Assembly (NCBI GenBank): GCA_031287855.1
Contig: JAITSL010000031.1
Span: forward strand, 1 to 58,553
Direction of reading: 5' to 3'
From: Candidatus Endomicrobiellum roisinitermitis
Lineage (GTDB): Bacteria > Elusimicrobiota > Endomicrobiia > Endomicrobiales > Endomicrobiaceae
Length of the DNA: 58,553 bases
Of this stretch, positions 1-8,439 are shown piece by piece (position 1 is the first letter of the stretch; every line of letters starts with the position of its first letter). The notes below the pieces were generated by a model. That model ran no database searches, was not told the origin of the DNA, and saw nothing but the letters and a program-made list of their open reading frames with translations. The position numbers were made by a program, and so were the translations under genes.

Positions 1-424
1 AACAGAGTTTAGGATAAGGTTTATGAAGGTAGAGAGTCCAAAATGGTTTGCAGACAAGATAGAGATAAAGAAAGGGAGCACAGTAGTAGTATTAGATGAT
101 GATAAAGTATCTCATGAGGTATGGAAGGAAAAGTTTAAGGGATATGAGAAAGAAATAGAAGTCAAACGTTTCACAGATGTGATGGAAGCGATAAATTATT
201 TAAATACAATGGGAGATAAGGAAAAAGAGAAAGTATTCTTGCTAACAGCATATAAGTTTAAAGGGCAAGATATAAATGGGATAGTAGTGATAGAAAAGAC
301 AAACATGTATGATAAACACATATTAGTAACAAGCCAATATATATCAGATATGAAAAACTTTAATGAGAAAGTAAGGACATTTAACAAAATGTATCTAAGC
401 GATATGCCGTTGTTAGTGGTATAG
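1..424 (+). CDS. C-terminal part of a sensor histidine kinase with degenerate receiver-like domain (5' end outside window)
   Basis: The reading frame is open from base 2 through the ATG at 23, so this is the 3' end of a longer gene. The first residues (TEFRIRF, then MKVESPKWFADKIEI) look like the end of a HATPase_c domain followed by the linker seen in histidine kinases that carry a C-terminal receiver-like domain. That domain begins STVVVLDDDKVSHEVW, keeping the acidic cluster of a receiver. The expected phospho-acceptor strand reads VFLLTAYKF, without an obvious aspartate, and the C-terminal lysine region (NKMYLSDMPLL) is also atypical, so it is probably a pseudo-receiver. The base composition is purine-rich on this strand, like the ATPase gene at 1345 and unlike the core genes further right. 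It could instead be a gene remnant; the upstream half is needed to decide. Confidence 0.6.
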   Translation, partial: TEFRIRFMKVESPKWFADKIEIKKGSTVVVLDDDKVSHEVWKEKFKGYEKEIEVKRFTDVMEAINYLNTMGDKEKEKVFLLTAYKFKGQDINGIVVIEKTNMYDKHILVTSQYISDMKNFNEKVRTFNKMYLSDMPLLVV

Positions 425-599
425 ATGAAGTTTGAATGATTTAATAAGAGTTAGTCTTAAATATATTATAGTATTAGCTATAGAGATGTTTGCAAGGTTT
501 GCTAATTTGGGTAGTATGTGCCATATAGGTCTTTATTTCTGTTGCATTCATTTCCTGCTTTAGTGCCTCATTTACGCAAATCCTAGTTGTAACTGAAGA

Positions 600-1135
600 A
601 AGTTCCACACCCTAAAGAGGTGGCTTCCTGTAGGGCAACGGCAAACGGTACAGCATAATTTCTACTCATTGCTCACGAATAGATCTTCGTATCATTTCTT
701 CATCTGCTATCCATAGTGTTTGGGCTAAATATCTCAGCCCAAAAACTATCACCCTGAAAAAATCCTTTCATTCCTGGAAATTCTTCTTGCAATTTTTTAA
801 TTGTTTGTCTCTTCAATATCTGAACTATCATTGAAATAGCCTTTTGTGCCCATACCTGTACCAAAAGATGCACATGGTCTTTGTGTATATTTAATTCTTA
901 TATCTTGCACCTATTAACCTCACAAACTTCTTGCAATCTTCCTGCCAGAAGATTTTCCAATATTCTTTGCCGATATTTTGGTGTCCATAGTATGTGATAT
1001 CTTAACTTGTGCCTAGCATATATCACTAGCTCCAATACTCTTTTTCCATATTGAAAATTATGCCTTTTCTTTGCCAAAGTTACAAGCGTTTGACAAAAAC
1101 GGAGAGTCATTGATCCCTAGCCTTAAAGGCACAGG
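600..1135 (-). mobile_element. Decayed IS200/IS605-type insertion sequence
   Basis: A broken tnpA gene (666-1110) is bordered on its 5' side by a perfect GCCTT-A-AAGGC palindrome at 1120-1130. On its 3' side an imperfect hairpin lies at 605-623 (CCAC...GTGG). Subterminal hairpins on both sides of tnpA are typical of this family, which transposes as single strands through TnpA and has no inverted terminal repeats. No tnpB is present. The exact ends are not defined by what I can see, so the coordinates are approximate. Confidence 0.5.
666..1110 (-). pseudogene. IS200/IS605 family transposase TnpA, broken by a nonsense codon and a frameshift
   Basis: The first 70 codons (1110-901) encode an N-terminus with HKLRYHILWTPKYRQRIL, the conserved start of Y1 transposases. 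An in-frame TAA lies at 898-900. Reading on in the same frame gives ELNIHKDHVHLLVQVWAQK, which contains the HVH metal-binding motif (HUH signature), and then a helix-rich region ending FPGMKGFFQGDSFWAEIFSP near 721. A +1 shift there restores a typical family C-terminus (DEEMIRRSIREQ) with a stop at 666-668. Two independent lesions show that the gene is dead, although the order of motifs is complete. Some reads of this type could be programmed, but a TAA plus a frameshift argues for decay. Confidence 0.8.
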
Positions 1136-1344
1136 TTATAAAATCTGTCCATTTGTTTAGTACCAGTATGTTAGACAAGAGAATGATTGTGTATAAGTAA
1201 TTAATATAACAAGAAAGAATAAGAATATTTAAAGGAAAGTAAATGGAGACAAATTTCCTAAAACAGACAAAAAGATGTAGAATATAATAAGTAAAAGGTA
1301 GTAAGAAAAGAAGTAAGAAATGATTAGAATGGGGAAGGAGAAAG

Positions 1345-2916
1345 ATGAAGAGATTACCAATAGGGACGCAGGCATTTGAAGTATTACGTAGAAGTGGTGA
1401 TATATATGTAGATAAGACAGAGGATATATATAATTTGATAAGTAATGGAAGGATATATTTTTTATCAAGGCCAAGGAGATTTGGAAAGTCATTGCTAATA
1501 AGTACATTAAAGGAGTTATTTAAGGGGAATAAGGAGATATTTGAGGGGTTGTATATATGGGACAAATGGGATTGGGGTAAGAAATATCCAGTGATACATT
1601 TAGACTTTACAGAGCTTGCTTATGGCACACCTGGAAGGTTAAAAAACTCTTTATCTGATTTTATAACAAGAACTGCTATAGAATATTCTATTGAAGTTAT
1701 ATCTTCAGAAATAGAATCTAGATTTTCAGAGTTAATAGAGAAGATGCATAAGAGTATAGGGGAGCAGGTAGTAATGCTGATAGACGAATATGACAAGCCA
1801 ATGATAGACAGTTTAAACAAAGCAAAAGAAGTGCATCAAGAAATAAAAGAGACACTGCATAATTTTTATCAAGTGATAAAAGGCAGTGATGAACATATAA
1901 GGTTTATGTTTATGACAGGGGTATCAAGATTTGCAGGGTTATCAATATTTTCAGCATTGAACAATTTATACGATATAACAATGGACGGTGAGTTTTCTTG
2001 TATATGTGGGTACACGCAAGAGGAATTAGAGAGTAGTTTTAAAGAGCATATAGAAGAGGCTGGTAAGAATTTAGGGTTAAGTTATGAAGATACAATAAAA
2101 GAGATAAAGAGATGGTATAATGGATACTCTTGGGATGGTGAAGAGAGAGTATATAACCCATTTTCAACATTGGCATTTTTTAAAAGCAAAAAATTTGAAG
2201 GGTACTGGTTTGAAACAGGAACACCGACATTTTTGATAGAAGAGATAAAAAAGAGAGAAGATTTAAAGTTTATTATAGAGCCGCAAAAAGTCCAGTCTAG
2301 GTTGCTCAGAGGAGCAGATGATAAGAAGGTAAATATAAAGACATTATTATTTCAGACAGGATATTTGACAATAAAGAAAGAAGAGATAATAGAAGGTGAG
2401 TCCAGATACACAATAGATTTCCCGAATTACGAAGTCAAGAGAGCATTTTTAGAAGATTTGTTAGAAGTATATATAAATAGAGATATAGAAGAAGTAAATG
2501 GGATAAGTAGGGGTATAGGGAAGGCGTTGAAGGAAAAAGGTGATGAAGGGTTGGAAAGAAATCTAAGGGACTTATATGCGAATATACCGTATGATTTACA
2601 TATAGGGCAAGAGAAGTATTATCAGTCATTATTTTTATTGACAATGAAGTTTGTGGGATATGAAGTAGAAGGAGAAGTGCATACAGATAAGGGAAGGGCA
2701 GATGTAGTGTTAAGGAAGGAAGAGAAAGTGATAGTAGTAGAGATAAAGTATGTAAAAGAAAAAGGTAGTGATATAGAAAGTAAGGTAAAAGAAGCGATGG
2801 AACAAATAAGAGAAAGGAAGTATTATGAGAAGTACATGAGGAGTAACCCAACACTTTTAGGTATAGTGTTTAATGAAAATAAAGAGATAAGATGTAAGAT
2901 TGAAAGAGTTAATTGA
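1345..2916 (+). CDS. AAA-ATPase-like / PD-(D/E)XK nuclease family protein (DUF1703 type)
   Basis: This 523-residue protein has the N-terminal AAA-ATPase_like domain (PF09820): YVDKTEDIYNL, then the Walker A-like stretch FLSRPRRFGKSLLISTLKEL near residues 40-55, and VVMLIDEYDKPMID as Walker B near 140. The C-terminal part has the PD-(D/E)XK_9 nuclease fold (PF08011): GRADVVLRKEEKVIVVEIKYVKE, with the D, E-x-K catalytic pattern. The length matches the family. A good ribosome binding site (GGGGAAGGAGAAAG) precedes the ATG. The family occurs in many copies in gut and symbiont genomes, and its role is unknown; defence or mobile-DNA functions have been suggested. The gene is intact, purine-rich and next to a dead IS element, which fits recent or repeated acquisition. 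Confidence 0.88.
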   Translation: MKRLPIGTQAFEVLRRSGDIYVDKTEDIYNLISNGRIYFLSRPRRFGKSLLISTLKELFKGNKEIFEGLYIWDKWDWGKKYPVIHLDFTELAYGTPGRLKNSLSDFITRTAIEYSIEVISSEIESRFSELIEKMHKSIGEQVVMLIDEYDKPMIDSLNKAKEVHQEIKETLHNFYQVIKGSDEHIRFMFMTGVSRFAGLSIFSALNNLYDITMDGEFSCICGYTQEELESSFKEHIEEAGKNLGLSYEDTIKEIKRWYNGYSWDGEERVYNPFSTLAFFKSKKFEGYWFETGTPTFLIEEIKKREDLKFIIEPQKVQSRLLRGADDKKVNIKTLLFQTGYLTIKKEEIIEGESRYTIDFPNYEVKRAFLEDLLEVYINRDIEEVNGISRGIGKALKEKGDEGLERNLRDLYANIPYDLHIGQEKYYQSLFLLTMKFVGYEVEGEVHTDKGRADVVLRKEEKVIVVEIKYVKEKGSDIESKVKEAMEQIRERKYYEKYMRSNPTLLGIVFNENKEIRCKIERVN

Positions 2917-2958
2917 AAGAGAGAATGATAGGAAAGAAAGAGGAAAGAGAAGAAGTGA

Positions 2959-3153
2959 AAGTACAAGAGCAATGTTAAAGAAGAAGACTGTGTAAAAAAA
3001 AACAATCCAGAGAAGGCACCACCCCCACTTAAAGTTAATACTTAGAGACCCAAAAGTAAAAAAAGGAGTGTAGATGCATCAATAAGGTTTACGATAAATG
3101 ATTCAATAAGAGACGGGATGGTGTTGAGTGTATTAAGATCTCAAATGTACTAA
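2959..3153 (+). pseudogene. Short coding-like remnant with one in-frame stop
   Basis: The gap between the ATPase gene and rluD (about 320 bases) holds no intact gene. One frame, the same as that of the ATPase, reads KYKSNVKEEDCVKK, then a proline-rich NPEKAPPPLKVNT, a TAG at 3043-3045, and RPKSKKRSVDASIRFTINDS followed by IRDGMVLSVLRSQMY and a stop. The peptide looks protein-like rather than random, but I recognise no family. It may be the tail of a lost gene. A small hairpin (AGCTGA-CTGGTA-TCAGCT, 3157-3174) follows it. Confidence 0.22.
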
Positions 3154-3233
3154 ATGAGCTGACTGGTATCAGCTTAATGTAGAATATTTAATTAAGGATA
3201 TTGTAACATTTCACAATGCTAAATGGTGACTTT

Positions 3234-4130
3234 TCACTTTTTTATTGACTCTCCCAAAATTTCTGACATATCTTTAGGTAAAGGCGCTGTAAAAGTAATT
3301 TCTTTTGAAGTTTTTGGGTGAGTAAACGCTATATTATAAGCGTGTAGCATTTGCCTTGTATATCTTATGCCATTTATTGTATCTGGACCACCATATTGAA
3401 AGTCTCCTACAACTGGATGGTTTATATATTTCATATGACTTCTTATCTGATGAGTTCTACCTGTAATAATCCTTACCTCCAAGAGACTATAACCGCCTTT
3501 CCTAGAAATAACTTTAAACTCTGTTATTGCCATCTTTTTTGCCAAAGAATTTACCGATATCAATTTTCTATTCTGTGGCGATCTCCCAAGAGGAGCTTCT
3601 ATACGACCTCTGTTTTCAACAACTGTTCCTTTTACTGCCGCATAATATATTTTTTTTACAGCTCTATTTTGCAATTGTTTAGAAATACTTATTTTAGATT
3701 TTTCATTTTTAGCAAAAACTATAAGCCCTGAAGTGTCTTTATCAAGTCTATGAACTAAATAAGGATTATATTTCCCCTTTGAATGAGCAACTAATGCGTT
3801 AAGAAGAGTTCCGGAAATATGCCCGTACGATGGATGTACTACAATACCAGGTTGCTTGTTTATTATTACTATATCATTATCTTCATATACAATATCAAGT
3901 TTTATATTTTCTGGGGATATTTGAACAATTTTTTCTTTCCCAAATTCAAAAGCAATAATATCATTATGTTTTAATTTGTAGCTCGGCAAAACAGACTTGC
4001 CATTTACAAAAATCTTCTGTTCTCCTGCAACTTTTTGAAAGTATGAACGCGAATAATCTTTATACACAGAAGCTAAATAAGAGTCCACTCTTTCTCTTTC
4101 AAGTTTTTCGTAGTATAGCTTTTCTTGCAT
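3234..4130 (-). CDS. rluD: RluA/RluD-family 23S rRNA pseudouridine synthase
   Basis: The protein converts uridine to pseudouridine in RNA, most likely 23S rRNA. An S4 RNA-binding domain fills about the first 80 residues (YSRSYFQKV...GEQKIFVNGKSV), and the catalytic domain carries the family motif HRLDKDTSGLIVF with the essential aspartate. Later motifs (GRTHQIRSHM, HPVVGDFQYGG) are complete. I chose the ATG at 4130, preceded by TTGGAG seven bases upstream, over an upstream TTG at 4145. This start lies within the end of lgt, so the two genes overlap by 32 bases and are likely translated together. It is the last gene of the yggS-to-rluD operon. Which RluA paralogue (A, C or D) it matches cannot be settled by eye. 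Confidence 0.88.
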   Translation of the reverse strand: MQEKLYYEKLERERVDSYLASVYKDYSRSYFQKVAGEQKIFVNGKSVLPSYKLKHNDIIAFEFGKEKIVQISPENIKLDIVYEDNDIVIINKQPGIVVHPSYGHISGTLLNALVAHSKGKYNPYLVHRLDKDTSGLIVFAKNEKSKISISKQLQNRAVKKIYYAAVKGTVVENRGRIEAPLGRSPQNRKLISVNSLAKKMAITEFKVISRKGGYSLLEVRIITGRTHQIRSHMKYINHPVVGDFQYGGPDTINGIRYTRQMLHAYNIAFTHPKTSKEITFTAPLPKDMSEILGESIKK

Positions 4131-4869
4131 ATATAAATACTCCAATTATTAACAAAATTATAGATATATCTTGAGAAATTGATAGTCCAAAATATTGCAT
4201 ACCTCTATCATCACCTCTAAAACATTCCACTATAAACCTTAAAATAGCGTATAAGATTAAATAAACAGCAAAAATATTTCCAACTTCTCTTTGTTTTTTT
4301 ACATAGAAAAATAATATAAGAAATATACAAAAATTTCCTAAAGACTCATAAAGTTGTGTTGGATGTAAATGCTCACCTAAAACTGCTAAAGATTGTTTAT
4401 CTTTAAAAACAACAGCCCAAGGCAAGCTAGCTTCTTTACCATAACAACACCCCGCAAAAAAGCATCCTATTCTCCCTATAGAATGTCCTAAAGCAAGAGC
4501 TGGAGCAAAAAAATCGCCAAGATATAAAACCTGCATATTTTTAACCTTACAATATATTATTGCAAAAATAGCTACAGCTACAAATCCACCATAATATACT
4601 AATCCGCCTTGCCAAACTTTAAAAATATTCAAAGGATTCTCAATATATTCTTTTATATTTGTAAAAATATAAAAAATCCTAGCACCAACAATACCAAAAA
4701 CTATCAAATATAATAAAAAAGAGTAAAGCTCATCTTGAGAAAAAATTTTTAATTTTGATTTATTTAAAGAATAAGAAAGATAATAAATCGAAACAATAAA
4801 AGCTAAAGCCACAAAAAATCCATATGAAAATATTTTAAAATTACCAAAACTAAAAAGAATTGGGTACAT
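4099..4869 (-). CDS. lgt: Prolipoprotein diacylglyceryl transferase
   Basis: Lgt moves a diacylglyceryl group from phosphatidylglycerol to the lipobox cysteine of prolipoproteins at the inner membrane. The 256-residue protein has about seven hydrophobic segments and the Lgt signature HSIGRIGCFFAGCCYG, followed by HPTQLYES and FVECFRGDDRG near the C-terminus. The GCCYG form of the signature resembles that of deep-branching phyla and clostridia rather than enterobacteria. It sits directly after lspA, which acts in the next step of lipoprotein maturation, and overlaps the downstream rluD. The start at 4869 gives a normal N-terminus (MYPILFSFGNFKIFSYG). Confidence 0.95.
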   Translation of the reverse strand: MYPILFSFGNFKIFSYGFFVALAFIVSIYYLSYSLNKSKLKIFSQDELYSFLLYLIVFGIVGARIFYIFTNIKEYIENPLNIFKVWQGGLVYYGGFVAVAIFAIIYCKVKNMQVLYLGDFFAPALALGHSIGRIGCFFAGCCYGKEASLPWAVVFKDKQSLAVLGEHLHPTQLYESLGNFCIFLILFFYVKKQREVGNIFAVYLILYAILRFIVECFRGDDRGMQYFGLSISQDISIILLIIGVFIYARKAILRKT

Positions 4870-4880
4870 AATCTATACCT

Positions 4881-5345
4881 TTATTGTCTATTACTAAGTA
4901 TAAGAATATCAAAAAGTAGAATACAAACAGCTATAAAAATGCAAGAATCTGCAATATTAAAAGAAGGCCATCTTAAAGAAGCAATCCCAAAATCTAAAAA
5001 ATCTACAACTGCACCCCTGAATATTCTATCTATAAGATTGCCCACCCCACCTGAAAGTATAAGACAACACGAATACTGCCATATTCTGTTCATTTTATTC
5101 CAAGATTTACAAAAAAACATAACCATAAAAGTTAAAGCAACAAATATTATTAAAGAAAATATAAAATTTTGACCTTGGAACATACTAAAAGCTGTACCTG
5201 TATTTCTAATATTTACAATATTAAAAAAATCAAAAAAAGATATTATGTTCACAAAATGACCATAATTAATAAAAGTACTCACAAGATATTTTGTGCTTTG
5301 ATCTATAACAAGTAAAACCATGCACAAAACAATAGGTTTTTTCAT
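4881..5345 (-). CDS. lspA: Lipoprotein signal peptidase (signal peptidase II)
   Basis: LspA cleaves the signal peptide from diacylglyceryl-modified prolipoproteins in the inner membrane. Four hydrophobic segments are visible. The catalytic aspartates lie in GGVGNLIDRIFRGAVVDFLDF-type and FNIADSCIFIAV motifs, and NIRNTGTAFSMF is the conserved first box. I chose ATG 5345 because it forms an ATGA overlap with the ileS stop and gives the short N-terminus MKKPIVLCMVLLVIDQSTKY usual for the family. An in-frame ATG at 5363 is possible. The ileS-lspA-lgt order is common in bacteria. Confidence 0.93.
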   Translation of the reverse strand: MKKPIVLCMVLLVIDQSTKYLVSTFINYGHFVNIISFFDFFNIVNIRNTGTAFSMFQGQNFIFSLIIFVALTFMVMFFCKSWNKMNRIWQYSCCLILSGGVGNLIDRIFRGAVVDFLDFGIASLRWPSFNIADSCIFIAVCILLFDILILSNRQ

Positions 5346-8128
5346 TTTATTAACTCTGAGCATCTAGGACATAAATCTTCAACTACATTATTTATATGCC
5401 TCCAACACCTTGCACATTTTTCATACTCTGACTTTTTTGCTTTTACAACTAACTCGTCTTCAGTATTTGATTGTTTAAGGCTTATATCCCAACTACCTAA
5501 AACTAAACTTACAAGATTTTTATCTTTAAAAAAATCTAAATATTTTTTACCATAAGTTATCTCTAAAGCAGCCTCTAAATTTGAACCTATAATTTTATCT
5601 TGTCTTAACTTTTCATAAACAGACAAAACTTCCCTTCTTACGTCAAGAATTTTATTCCATTTATCCAATATTTCAGCCTGAAGAATAAATTTACTATTCT
5701 CTACAGGAAAGTCTGAAAGAAAAACCGACTCAGGCAAAGAAGAATCTATTTTTTTTAGTTCTTTAAAAGCTTCTTCACAAGTAAAAGATAGAATAGGAGC
5801 CACTAGCCTTATTATAACCGAACATATTATAAACATAGCAGACTGCGCACTTATTCTTTCTATACTGTCTTTTTTATTACAATATAAAACATCTTTAAGA
5901 ACATCTAAATAAAATCCACTTAAAAAAATAGTACAAAAATTATTAATTGCTGTAGCTGCTTTATGAAACTCATAACTTTCATAAGAAGACGAAACTAAAG
6001 AAATTAAATGCTCTAACTTACTAAGAGCGTATGTGTCTATTTCTTGCATATCTTTAAATGCCAAAGATTTATCTAACTTAAAATCTCCTAAATTTCCAAG
6101 CAAAAATCTTAAAGTATTTCTAACTTTTCTATAACTATCACTTAACCCTTTTATAATCTCATCAGATATTCTAATATCTTCCTTATAATCACATGAAGCT
6201 ATCCATAAACGTACAACATCTGCACCATATTTATTTATTAATTGTTCACTAGAAACAACATTACCTACAGACTTAGACATTTTTTTACCTTGTCCGTCTA
6301 CAGTAAAACCATTTGTTAAAACGTTTCTATAAGGAGCAAGCCCTTTAAGAGCAACAGATGGGATCATAGACGTTTGAAACCACCCACGATGTTGATCGCT
6401 ACCTTCAAGATACAAATCTGCAGGAAACTCCAAATCTTTATAATTTCCACTTGATAAAACAGCTTCATAAGAAACGCCTGCATCAAACCAAACGTCAAGA
6501 ATATCTTCTTCTTTTTTAAATGCAGAAGAACTGCAAACATAACATTTTGCATTTATACCACTCAAAAGTTCTTCTTCAGACATTTCAAACCATGAATCTG
6601 ACCCTTTTTGTCCAAAAAGAGTTGATACTTTATTTATAACTTTAGGGTCAACAAGTGGTTCTCCACATTTTTTACAATAAAAGACCGGAATTGGCACTCC
6701 CCATAAACGTTGACGACTTAAACACCAATCAGGACGACTATCCAACATAGAATTAATTCTATTTTCACTGTATTTTGGTATCCAATTTACATTTTTAGCA
6801 CAGCCCAACAACTTCTTTCTCAACTCATAGTGATCTACAGACAAAAACCATTGAGGAGTAGCTCTAAAAATTATTGGCTTCTTACATCTCCAACAGTGAG
6901 GATAAGAATGTTCCATTTTAACTTTTGCAAGAATTTTACCCTCTTTTTCAAGTTTTTCAATAATTATTGGATTAGCTTTAAAAATATGAATGTTTTCTAA
7001 TTCTGGAACTTCCTTAGTATAGAGTCCTTTACCGTTAATAGGGGACAAAATTTCTAAACCATATTCTAATCCTGCGTGATAATCTTCTGGACCATGACCA
7101 GGAGCAATATGCACTATACCAGTACCATCTTCCATACTTACAAACTCTGCAACAATACCTTGAGATTGTCTATATTCAAGCAAAGGGTTTTGACATTTTA
7201 TATTCACAAAATCAATCCCTTTAGATTCCATAAGTATTTTATAATCAACTGCTTCTATTTTATTTTTAACATTTTCTATTAACGCTTTTGCAACTATAAG
7301 ATTTTCATTCCTACCATCTTGCATTTTATAAACAATTGCTGAATATTTAGACTTTTCACTAAAAGCTAAAGCAACATTTGAAGGAAGCGTCCAAGGTGTT
7401 GTTGTCCAAATCAAAACAGAAAAACCTCTTAACAAAGACTCCTTTGTCTTAAGGATATCTGAAACGGAAGCAACTTTAAATTTTACAAAAATAGAATCTG
7501 AAGAATGATCAGCATATTCAACTTCTGCGTCAGCTATAGCTGTTTCACATGTAGGGCACCAATAGACAGGCTTTTTTCTTCTGTAAATAAAACCTTTTTC
7601 TACTAAGTCCCCAAAAACTTTAACTATAGAAGATTCATACTTTGGATCTAAAGTTAGGTACGGATTGTCCCAATCTGCAAGCATGCCAAGTCTTTGAAAT
7701 TCTACTTTTTGTATCTCAACAAACTTTTTTGCAAAATTTGCAGCTTGCTTTCTAAAAGCTAATTTATTAACTTTATTTTTGTCAGTATTAAGCTCTTTTA
7801 AAGCAAGTTGCTCTATCGGGAGTCCATGGCAATCCCATCCCGGAGTAAATGGTACATAATTGCCTGACATAGAACGATACTTAATTACAAAATCTTTTAG
7901 CACCTTATTAAGAGCTGTGCCTATATGTATATGAGCATTTGCATATGGAGGCCCGTCATGAAAAATAAATTTTTCTTTATTTTTATTTTTTATGCAAAGT
8001 TTTTCATAAAGTTTATTCTCATTCCATTCTTTCACAAAAAAAGGTTCCCTTTGAGATAGGTTTGCCTTCATTTGAAAATCTGTCTTGGGAAGGTTCACAG
8101 TTTTTGAATAATCTTTTTGCTCTGACAT
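5342..8128 (-). CDS. ileS: Isoleucyl-tRNA synthetase
   Basis: The enzyme charges tRNA-Ile with isoleucine in the cytosol. The class I signature is present as PPYANAHIHIGTALN near residue 60, and the second one as GKKMSKSVGN near 600. The editing domain lies between them, around WTTTPWTLPSN. The C-terminus carries a zinc site with Cys905, Cys908, Cys920 and Cys923 (CARCWRH...LCPRC), the hallmark of the bacterial type 1 enzyme. The 928-residue length is normal. Its stop overlaps the lspA start by four bases. There is no sign of a T-box leader, and the gene lies inside an operon rather than at its head. Confidence 0.97.
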   Translation of the reverse strand: MSEQKDYSKTVNLPKTDFQMKANLSQREPFFVKEWNENKLYEKLCIKNKNKEKFIFHDGPPYANAHIHIGTALNKVLKDFVIKYRSMSGNYVPFTPGWDCHGLPIEQLALKELNTDKNKVNKLAFRKQAANFAKKFVEIQKVEFQRLGMLADWDNPYLTLDPKYESSIVKVFGDLVEKGFIYRRKKPVYWCPTCETAIADAEVEYADHSSDSIFVKFKVASVSDILKTKESLLRGFSVLIWTTTPWTLPSNVALAFSEKSKYSAIVYKMQDGRNENLIVAKALIENVKNKIEAVDYKILMESKGIDFVNIKCQNPLLEYRQSQGIVAEFVSMEDGTGIVHIAPGHGPEDYHAGLEYGLEILSPINGKGLYTKEVPELENIHIFKANPIIIEKLEKEGKILAKVKMEHSYPHCWRCKKPIIFRATPQWFLSVDHYELRKKLLGCAKNVNWIPKYSENRINSMLDSRPDWCLSRQRLWGVPIPVFYCKKCGEPLVDPKVINKVSTLFGQKGSDSWFEMSEEELLSGINAKCYVCSSSAFKKEEDILDVWFDAGVSYEAVLSSGNYKDLEFPADLYLEGSDQHRGWFQTSMIPSVALKGLAPYRNVLTNGFTVDGQGKKMSKSVGNVVSSEQLINKYGADVVRLWIASCDYKEDIRISDEIIKGLSDSYRKVRNTLRFLLGNLGDFKLDKSLAFKDMQEIDTYALSKLEHLISLVSSSYESYEFHKAATAINNFCTIFLSGFYLDVLKDVLYCNKKDSIERISAQSAMFIICSVIIRLVAPILSFTCEEAFKELKKIDSSLPESVFLSDFPVENSKFILQAEILDKWNKILDVRREVLSVYEKLRQDKIIGSNLEAALEITYGKKYLDFFKDKNLVSLVLGSWDISLKQSNTEDELVVKAKKSEYEKCARCWRHINNVVEDLCPRCSELIK

Positions 8129-8154
8129 TTTTTATCCTTAAAATTCATATTAAA

Positions 8155-8418
8155 TTATGGTATTGTATCTAAAACTTCATTTAACTCTTCTTCTGAACGA
8201 CCTACGATTTCAATAGTCTTTTCTCTTCCACGTTCGCCTTTTCTTAAAAAAATCATCGACCTTTTTACATCAAAAAAATCCGCTAAAAAATCACAAAGCT
8301 CCTCATTTGCTTTCCCATCAACAGCGGGAGCTGTGACTTTTACTCTTAGAATAGAACCTACTCTACTTATCACTTCGTTCCTTTTTGAGTTAGGGATAAC
8401 TCTTACTTTTATAACCAT
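8155..8418 (-). CDS. DUF167 (YggU) family protein
   Basis: This small soluble protein of about 87 residues matches the DUF167/YggU family: IKVRVIPNSKRNEVI, then VTAPAVDGKANEELCDFLAD and KGERGREKTIEIVG. Family structures are known, but the biochemical role is not. I chose the ATG at 8418 because GAGGAG stands six bases upstream; an in-frame ATG at 8433 lacks a binding site. It lies between proC and ileS with short gaps, the same neighbourhood (yggS-proC-yggT-yggU) found in many bacteria. The membrane protein YggT that often sits between is missing here. Confidence 0.9.
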   Translation of the reverse strand: MVIKVRVIPNSKRNEVISRVGSILRVKVTAPAVDGKANEELCDFLADFFDVKRSMIFLRKGERGREKTIEIVGRSEEELNEVLDTIP

Positions 8419-8439
8419 TACAGTCTCCTCCATTATTTA

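Noticed and set aside
1107-1565. 152-codon hydrophobic ORF antisense to the ATPase gene start
   Set aside because: Overlaps the conserved N-terminus of the ATPase; hydrophobicity is due to the purine-rich opposite strand.
3157-3174. Hairpin as terminator of the ATPase gene or rluD
   Set aside because: Stem of six base pairs, no T-run, and far from either stop codon.
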